Positions 37,466 through 46,906 are shown, numbered from the stretch's first letter. The stretch is 64,000 nucleotides of DNA from an uncultured Clostridia bacterium (GCA_947632615.1 CANRPW010000004.1:55776-119775); one strand, 5' to 3'. Made by a program: numbers and translations. The notes: a model not told the origin generated them from the sequence alone.

Positions 37466-37501
37466 CCAGACTGACTACCTGTGGTTTATTGCATTATCCA
37501 T
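37466..37501 (-). other. Interrupted leader of the GH105 gene (TAG codon)
   Basis: ATG 37,501 with ribosome site (37,513-37,519) reads eight codons, then TAG, then SVW and joins the GH105 frame. A single-base change from CAG would explain it. Confidence 0.7.
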
Positions 37502-37573
37502 TATTTTTATTTCTCCTTTCAAATAGGCTTTATAATCAAATTATAATACAAAGGCAGCCAAATGAATATAAAA

Positions 37574-37954
37574 AATTCAGTAAAATTTTCTTAATTTTTA
37601 GTGCTACTTACATACTTACATATTTATGCTATATAATATAAATTATCGGAAGTTATTATAATATGATTTCGGACAAGCCGGGGCGTATGGGTTCTATCCC
37701 CGGTCAAAGGCAGATAATATGTGAAATGAGGCTATATTATGCAAAAATTCAACATTCCCGAAGAAAAAAAGATAAAAGTTATATTGGACACAGGCGTTAT
37801 AAACGAGGTGGACGATCAGTTTGCCATAGTACAGGCGGTTCTGACTGAGTCCTTTGATATAAGGGGTATAATTCCGGCTCATTTTGGCAGCGAAAAATCT
37901 AAAATAAGTCAGAAGAACAGCTATGACGAGGCGGTTCTTGTGCTTGAAAAATGA
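37574..37954 (+). pseudogene. Truncated copy of the 437-1321 nucleoside hydrolase gene with its upstream DNA
   Basis: Bases 37,574-37,950 match about 281-655 with scattered substitutions and some small length differences, including the ATG (37,739) and the Asp motif (here DTGVINEVDDQF, with the second Asp changed to Gly). After LVLEK the frame hits a stop and the sequence passes into the tRNA-Met-associated repeat. It is a dead 5' fragment. Confidence 0.9.
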
Positions 37955-38168
37955 TAAGATAGAAAAAATAATTAATTTCAGATATCCTAAGTAACATATA
38001 ATTTTTCCGCTCTGTTCTGTGGGGAGGAAATATTTTATGGACAGAAGTGTTCCCAAAGCTGTTATTTATTGAAATCAGGCAAAAAATAAAAACCTGAGAA
38101 GTGGGTGTTTCTCAGGAATTTTAAAGTTGCGGGGGGAGGATTTGAACCTCCGACCTTCGGGTTATGAG
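37955..38168 (-). repeat. tRNA-Met 3'-half attachment repeat, copy 2
   Basis: The left part (37,957-38,120) matches 56,901-57,078, and the right part (38,126-38,168, minus strand) is the tRNA-Met 3' half: anticodon loop with CAT, GGAGG/CCTCC T stem, CGCAAC acceptor end. The hairpin terminator CCTGAGAA...TTCTCAGG lies in between. Right of the tRNA piece the sequence also resembles that after copy 1 (TACATAGTTT versus TACGTAGTTT). No 5' tRNA half exists. 38,169-38,388 holds nothing else. Confidence 0.78.
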
Positions 38169-38388
38169 AGGGTTTACATAGTTTTTGGCAGTTAAAATCT
38201 GTCCGAAATATAATAAAATATATACTTTTCGTTGTAAAGTACATTGTTTTATTTCGTTTATTTCATTGGTTTTTATAAGACTGTTCCCAAAAGTGTTCCC
38301 AATGCCCAATTATTCTGTAAGGCATTGGTTTTTATAAAATCTTATATAAGGCTGATTGGCACAATCAGATTTTTGCTGTCAAAAGCAC

Positions 38389-38574
38389 TTAGCTTTTCAG
38401 CCAGACAGAGTACGGCGCCTGCCCCCTGTTCTGAAAGCCTTTAAGTATTTCGCTTATGGCATAGTTTTCAAGTATAGCACCGTTCATAGCGCCCTTTTGC
38501 AAAGTTTCCGGACTACTCCATTTCGTAAGATAACAGACAAGACCTGTGTCCCTCTTTCGGCTAAAACTTATCAT
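38389..38574 (-). pseudogene. DUF4143 ATPase fragment
   Basis: RDTGLVCYLTKWSSPETLQ and GAMNGAILENYAISEILKG match the conserved centre of the DUF4143 domain found at the end of AAA-type ATPases. About 60 codons are left, without start signal or ATPase part. Confidence 0.75.
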
Positions 38575-38619
38575 AAATATATTTTAGCCGATATTTTTCA
38601 TATTTTTAACTTTTTTATT

Positions 38620-39642
38620 TTACATGTATTCCTTACAGCTATGGCGTTCTATAATACGGTGAGGTACTATTATTTTTGTAGGCATAAGATTGGGGTTTTC
38701 GATATGATTTATAACCTGTGAGGCCGCTTCTATGCCCAACTGAACCGTATTTATATTTACGGAGGTAAGGGAAGGTGAGGTAAGTCTGGCAAACAGGGAA
38801 TTATTGAAAGAGACTATGGACAAATCCTCCGGTATGGAAATATTCATTTCAATGCAGACTCTTTCAAGGGCAACGGCAAACAAATCATCGCTTACAAGAA
38901 TGGCAGAGGGTCTGTCCTTTCTGCCTAAAAGAGTATGGAGTACATCCGAATGTTCTTCGGGTATAAAGGGCATTTCGATTATGTTATCGGGGTTTACGGG
39001 AAGATTGTTGTTTAAAAGTGCAAGCTGATAGCCCGATTTTCTGTCTGCGGAAAACATAAAATTGCTGTCACTGCCGAGATATGCTATATTTCTGTGACCA
39101 AGCCTTATAAGGTACTCCACAGCTTCCTGTGCCGCAAGTATGTTGTCGTTGTCTATATATACAGCCTGATTTGTAAAACAGGAGGACTTGCCTATAACCA
39201 CATAGAGTATTCCCTCATTATACATATAATCTGCCACGCTGTCATTCTGCTTTGAATATGTAATTATGAAGCCGTCAACCTTTCCTTCCTTTACGGTGTT
39301 TTTTATAATTGAAATAATTTCTTCATCGTCCTTGCCTGTTATGACTGTATTCATATAGTTGTGTCTGTTGCAGAATTGGCTTACGCCTCTTATTACCTCA
39401 AGATAAAAAGAATTTTCAAATGACTCCTTCTGGGACGGAGGCAGAATTATTCCTATTGTTTTTCCTTCATTAATATTTTGATCGTCTGTTTGTATATTGG
39501 GTTCATAGCCCAGCTGCTCCATTGCTCTGCGAACCCTCTCTTTGGTTTCACGGCTTATGGACGGGTTATCCTTACATACTCTCGATACTGTAGAGGTTGA
39601 AACCCCCGCCAATGCCGCAACGTCCTTTAATTTAACTGCCAT
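38620..39642 (-). CDS. LacI-family transcriptional regulator
   Basis: Residues 1-56 are the LacI helix-turn-helix and hinge: VKLKDVAALAGVSTSTVSRV, then RRAMEQLGYEPN. The rest is the periplasmic-binding-protein-like effector domain (IGIILPPSQKESFENSFYLE, RLGHRNIAYLGSD, AILVSDDLFAVALERV, SIVSFNNSLFARLTSPSLTS). 340 aa is standard. It diverges from the PTS operon and probably represses it in the absence of its sugar, likely maltose or a related glucan given malQ. A 16-base palindrome at 39,734 lies between the genes. AAAGGAGG precedes ATG 39,642. Confidence 0.93.
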   Translation of the reverse strand: MAVKLKDVAALAGVSTSTVSRVCKDNPSISRETKERVRRAMEQLGYEPNIQTDDQNINEGKTIGIILPPSQKESFENSFYLEVIRGVSQFCNRHNYMNTVITGKDDEEIISIIKNTVKEGKVDGFIITYSKQNDSVADYMYNEGILYVVIGKSSCFTNQAVYIDNDNILAAQEAVEYLIRLGHRNIAYLGSDSNFMFSADRKSGYQLALLNNNLPVNPDNIIEMPFIPEEHSDVLHTLLGRKDRPSAILVSDDLFAVALERVCIEMNISIPEDLSIVSFNNSLFARLTSPSLTSVNINTVQLGIEAASQVINHIENPNLMPTKIIVPHRIIERHSCKEYM

Positions 39643-39733
39643 AATTCGTACCTCCTTTTCTTTTTACAATCTCATATTAATATTATTATATATTATTTGC
39701 ATTAATTTGTCAACATTATTGCGGGATTATACG

Positions 39734-39749
39734 TTTTACTTGCGTAAAA
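39734..39749. promoter_or_regulatory. Putative LacI-family operator
   Basis: TTTTACTTGCGTAAAA has perfect six-base arms around a TTGC centre. It is 92 bases upstream of the lacI-type gene and 234 upstream of the PTS gene, a fitting position for autoregulation and operon control. Confidence 0.5.
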
Positions 39750-39865
39750 AAGTTGCATATGGGAAGGTTAAGAAAAGAACCTATGCAATACCTACAATCA
39801 GAGAGGAGAAATTTTGTAAAAATTCTACAAAAATCAAAATTTAAGCAAAAAATCTAAGCACCCTC

Positions 39866-39894
39866 TTGCAAATGTTATACAAGTGATATATAAT
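39866..39894 (+). promoter_or_regulatory. Promoter of the PTS operon
   Basis: TTGCAA (39,866-39,871) and TATAAT (39,889-39,894), 17 bases apart. A TTGC-containing segment (GTTGCACATATTTGCGCAC) lies just downstream and may be another regulator site. Confidence 0.65.
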
Positions 39895-39967
39895 AGTTGC
39901 ATAGAGTTACAGAGCGTTGCACATATTTGCGCACGATTTAAATCAGATTTAAAAAGGAGGAATTATT

Positions 39968-42178
39968 ATGGTTAAGACGGAAGGCAAGAAAAGCCTGACT
40001 ATTATGTCACCGCTTAACGGAAAAGCGGTGGCTCTCGAACAAGTGCCGGATCCTGTTTTTTCAGATAAGGTTTTGGGAGACGGCTGTGCGGTTATACCCG
40101 ATGACGGAAGGATATACAGTCCTGTTAACGGAGAAATCACTTCTATTGCGGAAACACTTCATGCTTACGGTTTCCGTTCGGAGGAGGGTATAGAAATACT
40201 TGTACATTTTGGTCTGGAGACTGTTTCTCTTCAGGGAGAAGGCTTCAAATCCAATGTAAAGGTTGGCGACAGGGTTAAAGCAGGTGACCTTGTGGCTGAG
40301 GCAGATATTAAAATGTTAAAGGACAAAGGCTTTAACCTTATCACTCCCGTTCTTATATGTGACGGAGCGGAGGATATGGAAATGACAGTTAATGAGGGCA
40401 GCGTTAAAAAAGGAACCTCGGTTTTATTGACCCTGTCCGAAAAGAAATCGGAAGAGCCTGTACAGGCGGAAGAACCTGTACAGGTGGAAAAACCTGTACA
40501 GGTGACTGAAAACACAAAGCCTGAACCTGAAAAGAAGGGCTTTGGCATAAACTTTGATTTTCTCCAGAAGCTTGGAAAGGTTCTTATGACTGTAATTGCC
40601 GTTATGCCTGCGGCAGGTCTTATGATAAGCCTTGGAAAGCTTATAGCTATGGCGGGGGGAGACATAAATGTCCTTGTAACCATTGGCGGAGTAATGGAAA
40701 ACATAGGCTGGGCCATAATCAATAACCTTCACATTCTCTTTGCTGTTGCCATAGGCGGCTCATGGGCAAAGGAAAGGGCAGGAGGAGCCTTTGCCGCACT
40801 TATCGCCTTTGTGCTTATAAACAATATTACAGGTACGTTCTTCGGTGTAACAAGTGATATGCTTAATACGGAAGGCAGTGTAGTATATTCACTGTTTGGC
40901 AAGGAAATGCTGGTTGAAAATTATTTTACATCTGTTTTGGGGGCGCCTGCTCTTAATATGGGTGTGTTTGTGGGTATAATTTCGGGCTTTGTAGGCGGTA
41001 TTGTATACAACAAATTCTATAATTTCAGAAAGCTGCCCAATGCACTTTCATTTTTCAACGGAAAACGCTTTGTTCCTCTTGCCGTAATATTCTATTCGAC
41101 AATTGTGTCAATAGTTATGGCTGTAATATGGCCCGTTGTTCAGTCGGGAATAAACTCCTTTGGTATCTGGATAGCAAATTCTTCAGACACCTCACCTATT
41201 CTGGCTCCCTTTATATACGGTACACTGGAAAGACTCCTTCTTCCCTTCGGGCTTCACCATATGCTTACCATACCTATGAATTATACATCCTTTGGCGGTA
41301 CATATGAAATTCTCACAGGTGCCAATGCCGGAACTGCAGTATACGGACAGGATCCCTTGTGGCTTGCATGGGTAACGGATCTTATAAACTTTAAAAAAGC
41401 CGGAGATATGGCTTCATACACAAATCTTATGGAAACAGTGACGCCCGCCCGTTTCAAGGTAGGTCAGATGATAGGTGCAACAGGACTTCTTCTTGGCATA
41501 GCTCTTGCTATGTATCGCAGGGTAGACGCTGACAAGAGAAAGAATTATCGCTCTATGTTTATATCAACGGCTCTTGCGGTATTTCTTACAGGCGTTACAG
41601 AACCTCTTGAATTTATGTTCATGTTCTGTGCAATTCCTCTTTATATTGTGTATGCAATTTTGCAGGGCTGCGCCTTTGCCCTTGCAGGTGTCATTCATCT
41701 GAGGTTGCATTCTTTCGGTAATCTGGAATTTTTCACAAGGGTTCCTATGTCTATAAACGCAGGTCTTTCGGGTGATATAATAAATTTTGTAATAAGTGTT
41801 GTGGTATTTTTTGCCATAGGATATTTTGTAGCATACTTTATGATAGGAAAGTTTAAGTTTGCAACCCCGGGACGTCTTGGAAACTATCAGTCGGAAGGCT
41901 CAGATGACGAAGCTGAAAGCGGCACAAAACAAGCCTCTTCCGGTGGGGGTCAGCCCGAACGAATAATAGCTCTTTTGGGAGGACGTGAAAATATAATTCT
42001 TGTAGATGCCTGTATGACAAGACTGCGTGTTACCGTAAAAGATCCCGAAAAGGTAGCTGATGCAGATTCATGGAAGGCTGAGGGAGCTTTGGGGCTTCTT
42101 AAAAAAGGAACAGGTATACAGGCTATTTACGGACCTAAGGCTGATGTGTTAAAATCAGATATAAATGATATACTTTAA
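39968..42178 (+). CDS. PTS permease, glucose/maltose type, EIIA-EIIC-EIIB fusion
   Basis: Phosphorylates its sugar during uptake. Order: EIIA (residues 1-150; SPVNGEITSI, then GIEILVHFGLETVSLQG with phospho-His 80), a Glu/Pro/Val repeat linker (EEPVQAEEPVQVEKPVQV, about 158-180), EIIC (about 200-625; roughly ten membrane helices; GLHHMLTIPMNYTSFGG, FLTGVTEPLEFMFMF are typical of the glucose superfamily), and EIIB (about 660-736; LVDACMTRLRV with phospho-Cys about 682). The domain order A-C-B is less usual than C-B-A. AAAAAGGAGG precedes the ATG. malQ, HPr and enzyme I follow, which together would make the operon a self-contained uptake and processing unit for maltose-like sugars. Confidence 0.92.
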   Translation: MVKTEGKKSLTIMSPLNGKAVALEQVPDPVFSDKVLGDGCAVIPDDGRIYSPVNGEITSIAETLHAYGFRSEEGIEILVHFGLETVSLQGEGFKSNVKVGDRVKAGDLVAEADIKMLKDKGFNLITPVLICDGAEDMEMTVNEGSVKKGTSVLLTLSEKKSEEPVQAEEPVQVEKPVQVTENTKPEPEKKGFGINFDFLQKLGKVLMTVIAVMPAAGLMISLGKLIAMAGGDINVLVTIGGVMENIGWAIINNLHILFAVAIGGSWAKERAGGAFAALIAFVLINNITGTFFGVTSDMLNTEGSVVYSLFGKEMLVENYFTSVLGAPALNMGVFVGIISGFVGGIVYNKFYNFRKLPNALSFFNGKRFVPLAVIFYSTIVSIVMAVIWPVVQSGINSFGIWIANSSDTSPILAPFIYGTLERLLLPFGLHHMLTIPMNYTSFGGTYEILTGANAGTAVYGQDPLWLAWVTDLINFKKAGDMASYTNLMETVTPARFKVGQMIGATGLLLGIALAMYRRVDADKRKNYRSMFISTALAVFLTGVTEPLEFMFMFCAIPLYIVYAILQGCAFALAGVIHLRLHSFGNLEFFTRVPMSINAGLSGDIINFVISVVVFFAIGYFVAYFMIGKFKFATPGRLGNYQSEGSDDEAESGTKQASSGGGQPERIIALLGGRENIILVDACMTRLRVTVKDPEKVADADSWKAEGALGLLKKGTGIQAIYGPKADVLKSDINDIL

Positions 42179-42190
42179 GGAGTCGATTAT

Positions 42191-43033
42191 ATGAAGCTGC
42201 TTACTCTGAACACCCACAGCCTTGTGGAAGACAATTATGTAAGGAAGCTGCGAGATTTTACGGAAGCAGTCAAAAAGGAAGCTCCGGAAATTATTGCTCT
42301 GCAGGAGGTCAATCAGACAGCCTGCGGAGCTGTTACTTCAAAGGACAGGCTTAAAAATTATGTCCCTTCAGACAAATCAGCTGTGATTCGTGAGGATAAT
42401 CACGCTTATAACGTCGTAAAAAATCTTCGGGATATGGGCATGGAATATTTCTGGACATGGCTTCCCGTTAAGTTAGGGTATAATAAATATGACGAGGGTC
42501 TTGCTCTTCTGAGTTTAAGCCCTGTTCTGGAAACGGACTTTTTTACCGTAAGCGGTACAGATGATTATAAAAACTGGAAAACCAGAAAATTATTGGGTAT
42601 AAGAACGGAAAATCTTCCTGATGAATGGTTTTACAGTGTACAGTATGGCTGGTGGGAAGATAAGGAAGATCCCTTTGAAAAACAGTGGGAAAGAACCCTC
42701 TCAAAGCTTAAAAATAAAAGAAATGTTTGGCTTTTGGGCGATTTCAACAGCCCCGCACAAACAAGGGGAGAGGGCTATGATCTTATAGCACAGTCAGGCT
42801 GGTATGACAGTTTTGTTATTGCTGAAAAAAAGGACTGCGGCATAACCGTAAGCAGAGCTATTGACGGTTGGAAAGGCATAGCTGAGAGTACAGAAGGCAT
42901 GAGGATAGATCAGATATGGTGCAGTAAAAAAAGGACTGTAAAATATTCTGAAGTGTTGTATAATAATGTTAATTACCCCACAGTTTCCGACCACAGTGGA
43001 GTTATGATATATTATGACGAAAGGAGGAGGTAA
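42191..43033 (+). CDS. Endonuclease/exonuclease/phosphatase-family protein
   Basis: The EEP fold is shown by LLTLNTHSL, PEIIALQEVNQT (metal-binding Glu), WLLGDFNSPAQTRGEGYDLI (Asp/Asn pair) and NYPTVSDHSGVMI (catalytic His in SDH). Members cut phosphodiesters or remove phosphate from sugar or lipid phosphates. In Bacillota such genes occur in maltose/maltodextrin clusters, so a sugar-phosphate phosphatase is more likely than a nuclease here. It begins 12 bases after the PTS gene and ends 2 bases before malQ. Confidence 0.85.
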   Translation: MKLLTLNTHSLVEDNYVRKLRDFTEAVKKEAPEIIALQEVNQTACGAVTSKDRLKNYVPSDKSAVIREDNHAYNVVKNLRDMGMEYFWTWLPVKLGYNKYDEGLALLSLSPVLETDFFTVSGTDDYKNWKTRKLLGIRTENLPDEWFYSVQYGWWEDKEDPFEKQWERTLSKLKNKRNVWLLGDFNSPAQTRGEGYDLIAQSGWYDSFVIAEKKDCGITVSRAIDGWKGIAESTEGMRIDQIWCSKKRTVKYSEVLYNNVNYPTVSDHSGVMIYYDERRR

Positions 43034-43035
43034 GA

Positions 43036-44523
43036 ATGGAAAGAGGCGCAGGCATACTTTTGCCTATATCAAGTCTCCCTTCAGAATATGGCATAGGCTG
43101 TTTTTCCGAAAGTGCATATAAATTTATAGATAAGCTCAGAAAGTCCGGTCAGAAATATTGGCAGATTCTTCCTTTGGGACCTACAAGCTTTGGAGATTCA
43201 CCATATCAGTCTTTTTCCACATTCGCAGGAAACCCCTATTTTATAAGTCTCAAAGAGCTTGTTTCGGAAGGACTTTTAAAATACGATGAGTGTGAAAATA
43301 CATATTTCGGAGATGATCCGGAAAGGGTGGACTATTACAGCCTTTATAAAAATCGTTTGGGACTTCTTCATAAGGCATATGAAAGGGCAGATATTAAAAA
43401 CCATGAGGGATTTATAAATTTTTGCCAAAATAATTTATGGCTTGAGGACTATTGTCTTTTTATGGCACTTAAGGATAAATTCGGCGGAAAAGATCTTTAT
43501 ACATGGGATAAGGATATAAGGCTGAGAAAACCCGATATAATGGAGAGCTGTCGAAGAGAGCTTGACTTTGAAATAAATTTTTACAGGTTTATACAATATA
43601 AATTTTATGAACAATGGAAAAAACTTAAAAGCTATGCAAATAATAACGGAATAAAAATAATAGGAGATATACCTATTTACGTTGCCCTTGACAGTGCGGA
43701 GGTCTGGGCAAACCCTGAGCTTTTTCAGCTTGATAAAAACAATGTTCCGGTTTCAGTGGCAGGCTGCCCTCCCGATGGTTTTTCAGCAGAGGGACAGCTG
43801 TGGGGGAATCCTCTGTATGACTGGGAGACACATAAGAGAACAGGTTATGAATGGTGGATATCTCGTCTGAAACACTGCTTTGGAATATATGATGTTGTCA
43901 GAATTGACCACTTCAGGGGATTTGATGAATATTTTTCAATACCCTACGGAAGTAAAACTGCAGCGGAAGGTCACTGGGCAGAGGGCCCCGGAATGAGCCT
44001 GTTCAGAGCTGTGGAAAAGGCTCTCGGAAAAAAAGAGGTTGTTGCAGAAGATTTGGGTTTTATAACAGATTCTGTAAAAAGGCTTGTGGAAGAAAGCGGT
44101 TTTCCAAATATGAAGGTTCTGGAATTTGCCTTTGATTCAAGAGATACGGGAGACAGAGCTGATTATCTTCCTCATAACTACGGTGAAAACTGTATTGCTT
44201 ACACAGGTACTCATGACAATCAGACTATTGTTTCATGGACAAAAACAATTTCAGAGAAAGAAAGAGATGAGCTTTTGAATTATCTTTCCCGCTATGAGCC
44301 TAATGGGAAAGTAATTCACAAAAGACTTATTTCTCTTGTTATGAAAAGCAAGGCAAAGGTGTGTATTATTCCCATTCAGGACTGGCTTGGTCTTGATGAT
44401 TCATGCAGAATGAACACTCCGTCAACAACAGGAGCAAATTGGAGATGGCGTATGTCTGAAACAGCTTTTGATAAGGATTTATGCAGTGAAATACGCCGCA
44501 TTACAATTCAAAGCGGCAGATAA
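43036..44523 (+). CDS. malQ: 4-alpha-glucanotransferase (amylomaltase)
   Basis: GH77 disproportionating enzyme that moves alpha-1,4-glucan segments and frees glucose. The start GAGILLPISSLPSEYGIG, then GQKYWQILPLGPTSFGDSPY and the conserved GDIPIYVALDSAEVWANPEL, DVVRIDHFRGFDEYFSIP (nucleophile Asp), VVAEDLGFIT (acid Glu) and YTGTHDNQT (third Asp) are all present. 495 aa is normal. Position in the PTS operon points to maltose or maltodextrin use. GGAGGAGG from the previous gene's end serves as ribosome site. Confidence 0.96.
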   Translation: MERGAGILLPISSLPSEYGIGCFSESAYKFIDKLRKSGQKYWQILPLGPTSFGDSPYQSFSTFAGNPYFISLKELVSEGLLKYDECENTYFGDDPERVDYYSLYKNRLGLLHKAYERADIKNHEGFINFCQNNLWLEDYCLFMALKDKFGGKDLYTWDKDIRLRKPDIMESCRRELDFEINFYRFIQYKFYEQWKKLKSYANNNGIKIIGDIPIYVALDSAEVWANPELFQLDKNNVPVSVAGCPPDGFSAEGQLWGNPLYDWETHKRTGYEWWISRLKHCFGIYDVVRIDHFRGFDEYFSIPYGSKTAAEGHWAEGPGMSLFRAVEKALGKKEVVAEDLGFITDSVKRLVEESGFPNMKVLEFAFDSRDTGDRADYLPHNYGENCIAYTGTHDNQTIVSWTKTISEKERDELLNYLSRYEPNGKVIHKRLISLVMKSKAKVCIIPIQDWLGLDDSCRMNTPSTTGANWRWRMSETAFDKDLCSEIRRITIQSGR

Positions 44524-44551
44524 ATTAAATTAAGAAAGGAAGTTCAAAAAA

Positions 44552-44809
44552 ATGAAAACATTTACTTACACAATCACAGACCCCGTAGGAATCCATGCAA
44601 GACCGGCAGGACTTCTGGCAAAGGCAGCAAAGACAAGCGGCAGTAAGGTGACTATTTCCGCAAACGGCAAGAGCGCAGACGCTTCAAAGCTTATTATGCT
44701 TATGGGACTTGGAATTAAGTGCGGCACAGAAGTGACCGTAAGCGTTGAAGGCGGCGACGAAGCAAAGGCAACAGAGAATATGGAGCAGTTTTTCAAAGAC
44801 AATCTTTAA
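44552..44809 (+). CDS. HPr-like phosphocarrier protein
   Basis: 85 residues. VGIHARPAGLL carries the phosphorylated His15, and KSADASKLIMLMGLGIKCG the regulatory Ser region (Ser45 here), followed by VTVSVEGGDEAKA. It passes phosphate from enzyme I to EIIA proteins. The Ser-site surroundings (ASKLIML) differ a little from the canonical AKSIMGV, so HPr-kinase control may be altered. 28 bases after malQ and 18 before the enzyme I gene. Confidence 0.95.
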   Translation: MKTFTYTITDPVGIHARPAGLLAKAAKTSGSKVTISANGKSADASKLIMLMGLGIKCGTEVTVSVEGGDEAKATENMEQFFKDNL

Positions 44810-44827
44810 TCAGGGGGAGGTATTTTT

Positions 44828-46450
44828 ATGGCGGAATATAAGGGAAAAGCCATAGTAAAGGGTGTAGCCATAGGTAAACTTTTCTTCTATTCAAAAGAAA
44901 AGGGACAGGTAAGAAGAACCTCTGTAACGGATATCAATGTTGAAAAAGCAAGGTATGAATCGGCAAAGACCGAGGCTTTGAGGCAGCTTGGCGAAATATA
45001 TGAAAAGGCTCTCAAGGAAGTGGGAGAAGAAAACGCCGCCATATTCGAGGTGCATCAGATGTTCCTCGAAGGTGATGAATTTAACGAATCTGTAATAAGC
45101 ATAATAGAAACTGAAAAGGTAAATGCGGAGTATGCCGTTGCAAGAACAGGGGATAACCTTGCGGATATGTTTGCGGCTATGGACGATGATTATTTCAAGG
45201 CAAGATCCGCCGATATGAAAGATATATCCGAAAGGGTACTCAATGTACTTATGGGCGGAGTAAATGACAACACACCAAAGGAGCCTGTTATACTCATAGC
45301 CGAGGATTTAGCCCCCAGCGAAACCGTACAGATGGACAAAAACAACCTTCTTTCCTTTGTGACAAGGCTTGGTTCATCAAATTCCCACACAGCAATTCTG
45401 GCAAGAAATATGGATATTCCCGCCCTTATAGGAATCGACATAGACAAGGCTTGGAGTGGAAAAGAGGCAATAGTGGACGGAAACAAGGGCTTACTCATAA
45501 TCGACCCTGACTCCGACACATTGTCCGAATACGAAGCAAAGCTTAAAAAGCAGAAAGAAGAAAAGGAGCTTTTAAAGGCTCTTAAAGGAAAAGAGGACGT
45601 TACCCTTGACGGAAAGCACATAAAGCTATACGCCAACATAGGCGGCGTTGGGGACGTTGCGGACGTTCTTAAAAACGATGCAAAGGGAATAGGACTTTTC
45701 AGGAGTGAATTTCTTTATCTTGAATCAGATGACTTCCCAACGGAGGAACAGCAGTTTGAAGCCTACAGGAAGGTTGCCCAGATGATGGCGGGCAAAAAGG
45801 TTATTATAAGAACCCTCGATATAGGCGCAGACAAGCAGGTTGACTATTTTAACCTTGATAAAGAGGACAATCCCGCTTTAGGCTACAGAGCAATAAGAAT
45901 CTGCCTTCAGCAGCCGGAAATATTCAGAACCCAGCTAAGAGCCTTATTAAGAGCCAGTGCTTTCGGAAATATAGCTATAATGTACCCTATGATAATTTCC
46001 GAGGACGAAGTGCTTAAGATAAAGGAAATCTCCTCTTCCGTAAAGGAAGAATTAAAAGCTGAGGGAATACCCTTTGACGAAAATATAGAAGAGGGAATTA
46101 TGATTGAAACCCCGGCGGCGGCAGTCATAAGCGACAAGCTTGCAAAGCTTGTGGACTTCTTCTCAATAGGAACAAACGACCTTACACAATACACACTTGC
46201 GGTAGACAGGCAGAATGCCAAGCTTGAAGCCATAGCCGACACTCACCACGAGGCGGTTCTCCGTCTTATAGAGCTTGTATGCAAAAACGCCCACGAGGCA
46301 GGAATATGGGCAGGCATCTGCGGCGAGCTTGGCTCAGACTTAGAGCTAACCCAGCGCTTTATGAAAATGGGAGTAGATGAGCTTTCCGTTTCTTCCTCCC
46401 GCATTCTTCCCGTAAGACAAAAAATAAGGCAGTCAAAGGCCTATTCATAA
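44828..46450 (+). CDS. ptsI: PTS enzyme I (phosphoenolpyruvate-protein phosphotransferase)
   Basis: Takes phosphate from PEP to start the PTS chain. N-terminal domain: IVKGVAIGKLFFY, then FVTRLGSSNSHTAILARNMD with the phospho-His about 187. C-terminal PEP-binding barrel: GIGLFRSEFLYL, IIRTLDIGADKQ, NPALGYRAIRICL, MIETPAAAVI, FFSIGTNDLTQYTLAVDR and WAGICGELGSD with the catalytic Cys in GICGE. 540 aa is normal. It may be the cell's main enzyme I or a copy dedicated to this operon. A clear terminator follows. Confidence 0.96.
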   Translation: MAEYKGKAIVKGVAIGKLFFYSKEKGQVRRTSVTDINVEKARYESAKTEALRQLGEIYEKALKEVGEENAAIFEVHQMFLEGDEFNESVISIIETEKVNAEYAVARTGDNLADMFAAMDDDYFKARSADMKDISERVLNVLMGGVNDNTPKEPVILIAEDLAPSETVQMDKNNLLSFVTRLGSSNSHTAILARNMDIPALIGIDIDKAWSGKEAIVDGNKGLLIIDPDSDTLSEYEAKLKKQKEEKELLKALKGKEDVTLDGKHIKLYANIGGVGDVADVLKNDAKGIGLFRSEFLYLESDDFPTEEQQFEAYRKVAQMMAGKKVIIRTLDIGADKQVDYFNLDKEDNPALGYRAIRICLQQPEIFRTQLRALLRASAFGNIAIMYPMIISEDEVLKIKEISSSVKEELKAEGIPFDENIEEGIMIETPAAAVISDKLAKLVDFFSIGTNDLTQYTLAVDRQNAKLEAIADTHHEAVLRLIELVCKNAHEAGIWAGICGELGSDLELTQRFMKMGVDELSVSSSRILPVRQKIRQSKAYS

Positions 46451-46461
46451 AAATCCTTAAA

Positions 46462-46497
46462 ACAGCCCCGAAATCTGATTTTTCAGGGCTGTTTTTA
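46462..46497 (+). terminator. Terminator of the PTS operon
   Basis: ACAGCCC (46,462-46,468) pairs with GGGCTGT (46,486-46,492), followed by TTTTT. Confidence 0.85.
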
Positions 46498-46599
46498 CTA
46501 TTGCCTATAAAAAGTTATCTGTCTTGGAACTGCTGTAGTTTTTCGAGGAGAGGGGATTCTCCGTAGCAGAGATTATATTAAGTCTGATTACAATAGTGA

Positions 46600-46903
46600 T
46601 TAATATTCAAGACTAAAATTTTTGCTTTTGGTTTCATGGGCTGCTGTCATTAGCTGTATGCCAAGCTTAAAACCTATGGAAAAGTTTTCCAAGGACGAAA
46701 ACTCTGTCAGATTTGTCTGGGCAAATATGAGCCTTGTTGAGGATAGCTTTGCTGTTGTCATCAAGCAATAAAGCAAGTTCATTTATAAGCTCAGAGCATA
46801 GCTTTGAAAGATTGTAATAGTCGCTGTCTGAAATTACAGCCGTTTCCCATGGTCTTATTTTTCCGTAGTATAAGTCTTTGATTATATCTTTTATAGTGCT
46901 CAC
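46600..46903 (-). pseudogene. DUF6809-type small protein, frameshifted
   Basis: GTG 46,903 starts a helical protein (IKDIIKDLYYGKIRPWETAV, then LCSELINELALLLDD). Its conserved end, FSIGFKLGIQLMTAAHET, is in another frame, so a frameshift lies around 46,690-46,760. The DUF6809 pattern is an N-terminal helix with PWE and a C-terminal F-x-x-G-F-K-x-G. It begins three bases after the amidotransferase stop, so it belonged to that operon. Confidence 0.65.
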
Positions 46904-46906
46904 CCC

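Noticed and set aside
37663..37848. Frame beginning MISDKP at 37,663 (and its relative at 361) as a conserved small protein
   Set aside because: It overlaps the nucleoside hydrolase start region in another frame, its length is not kept between the two copies and no ribosome site fits.
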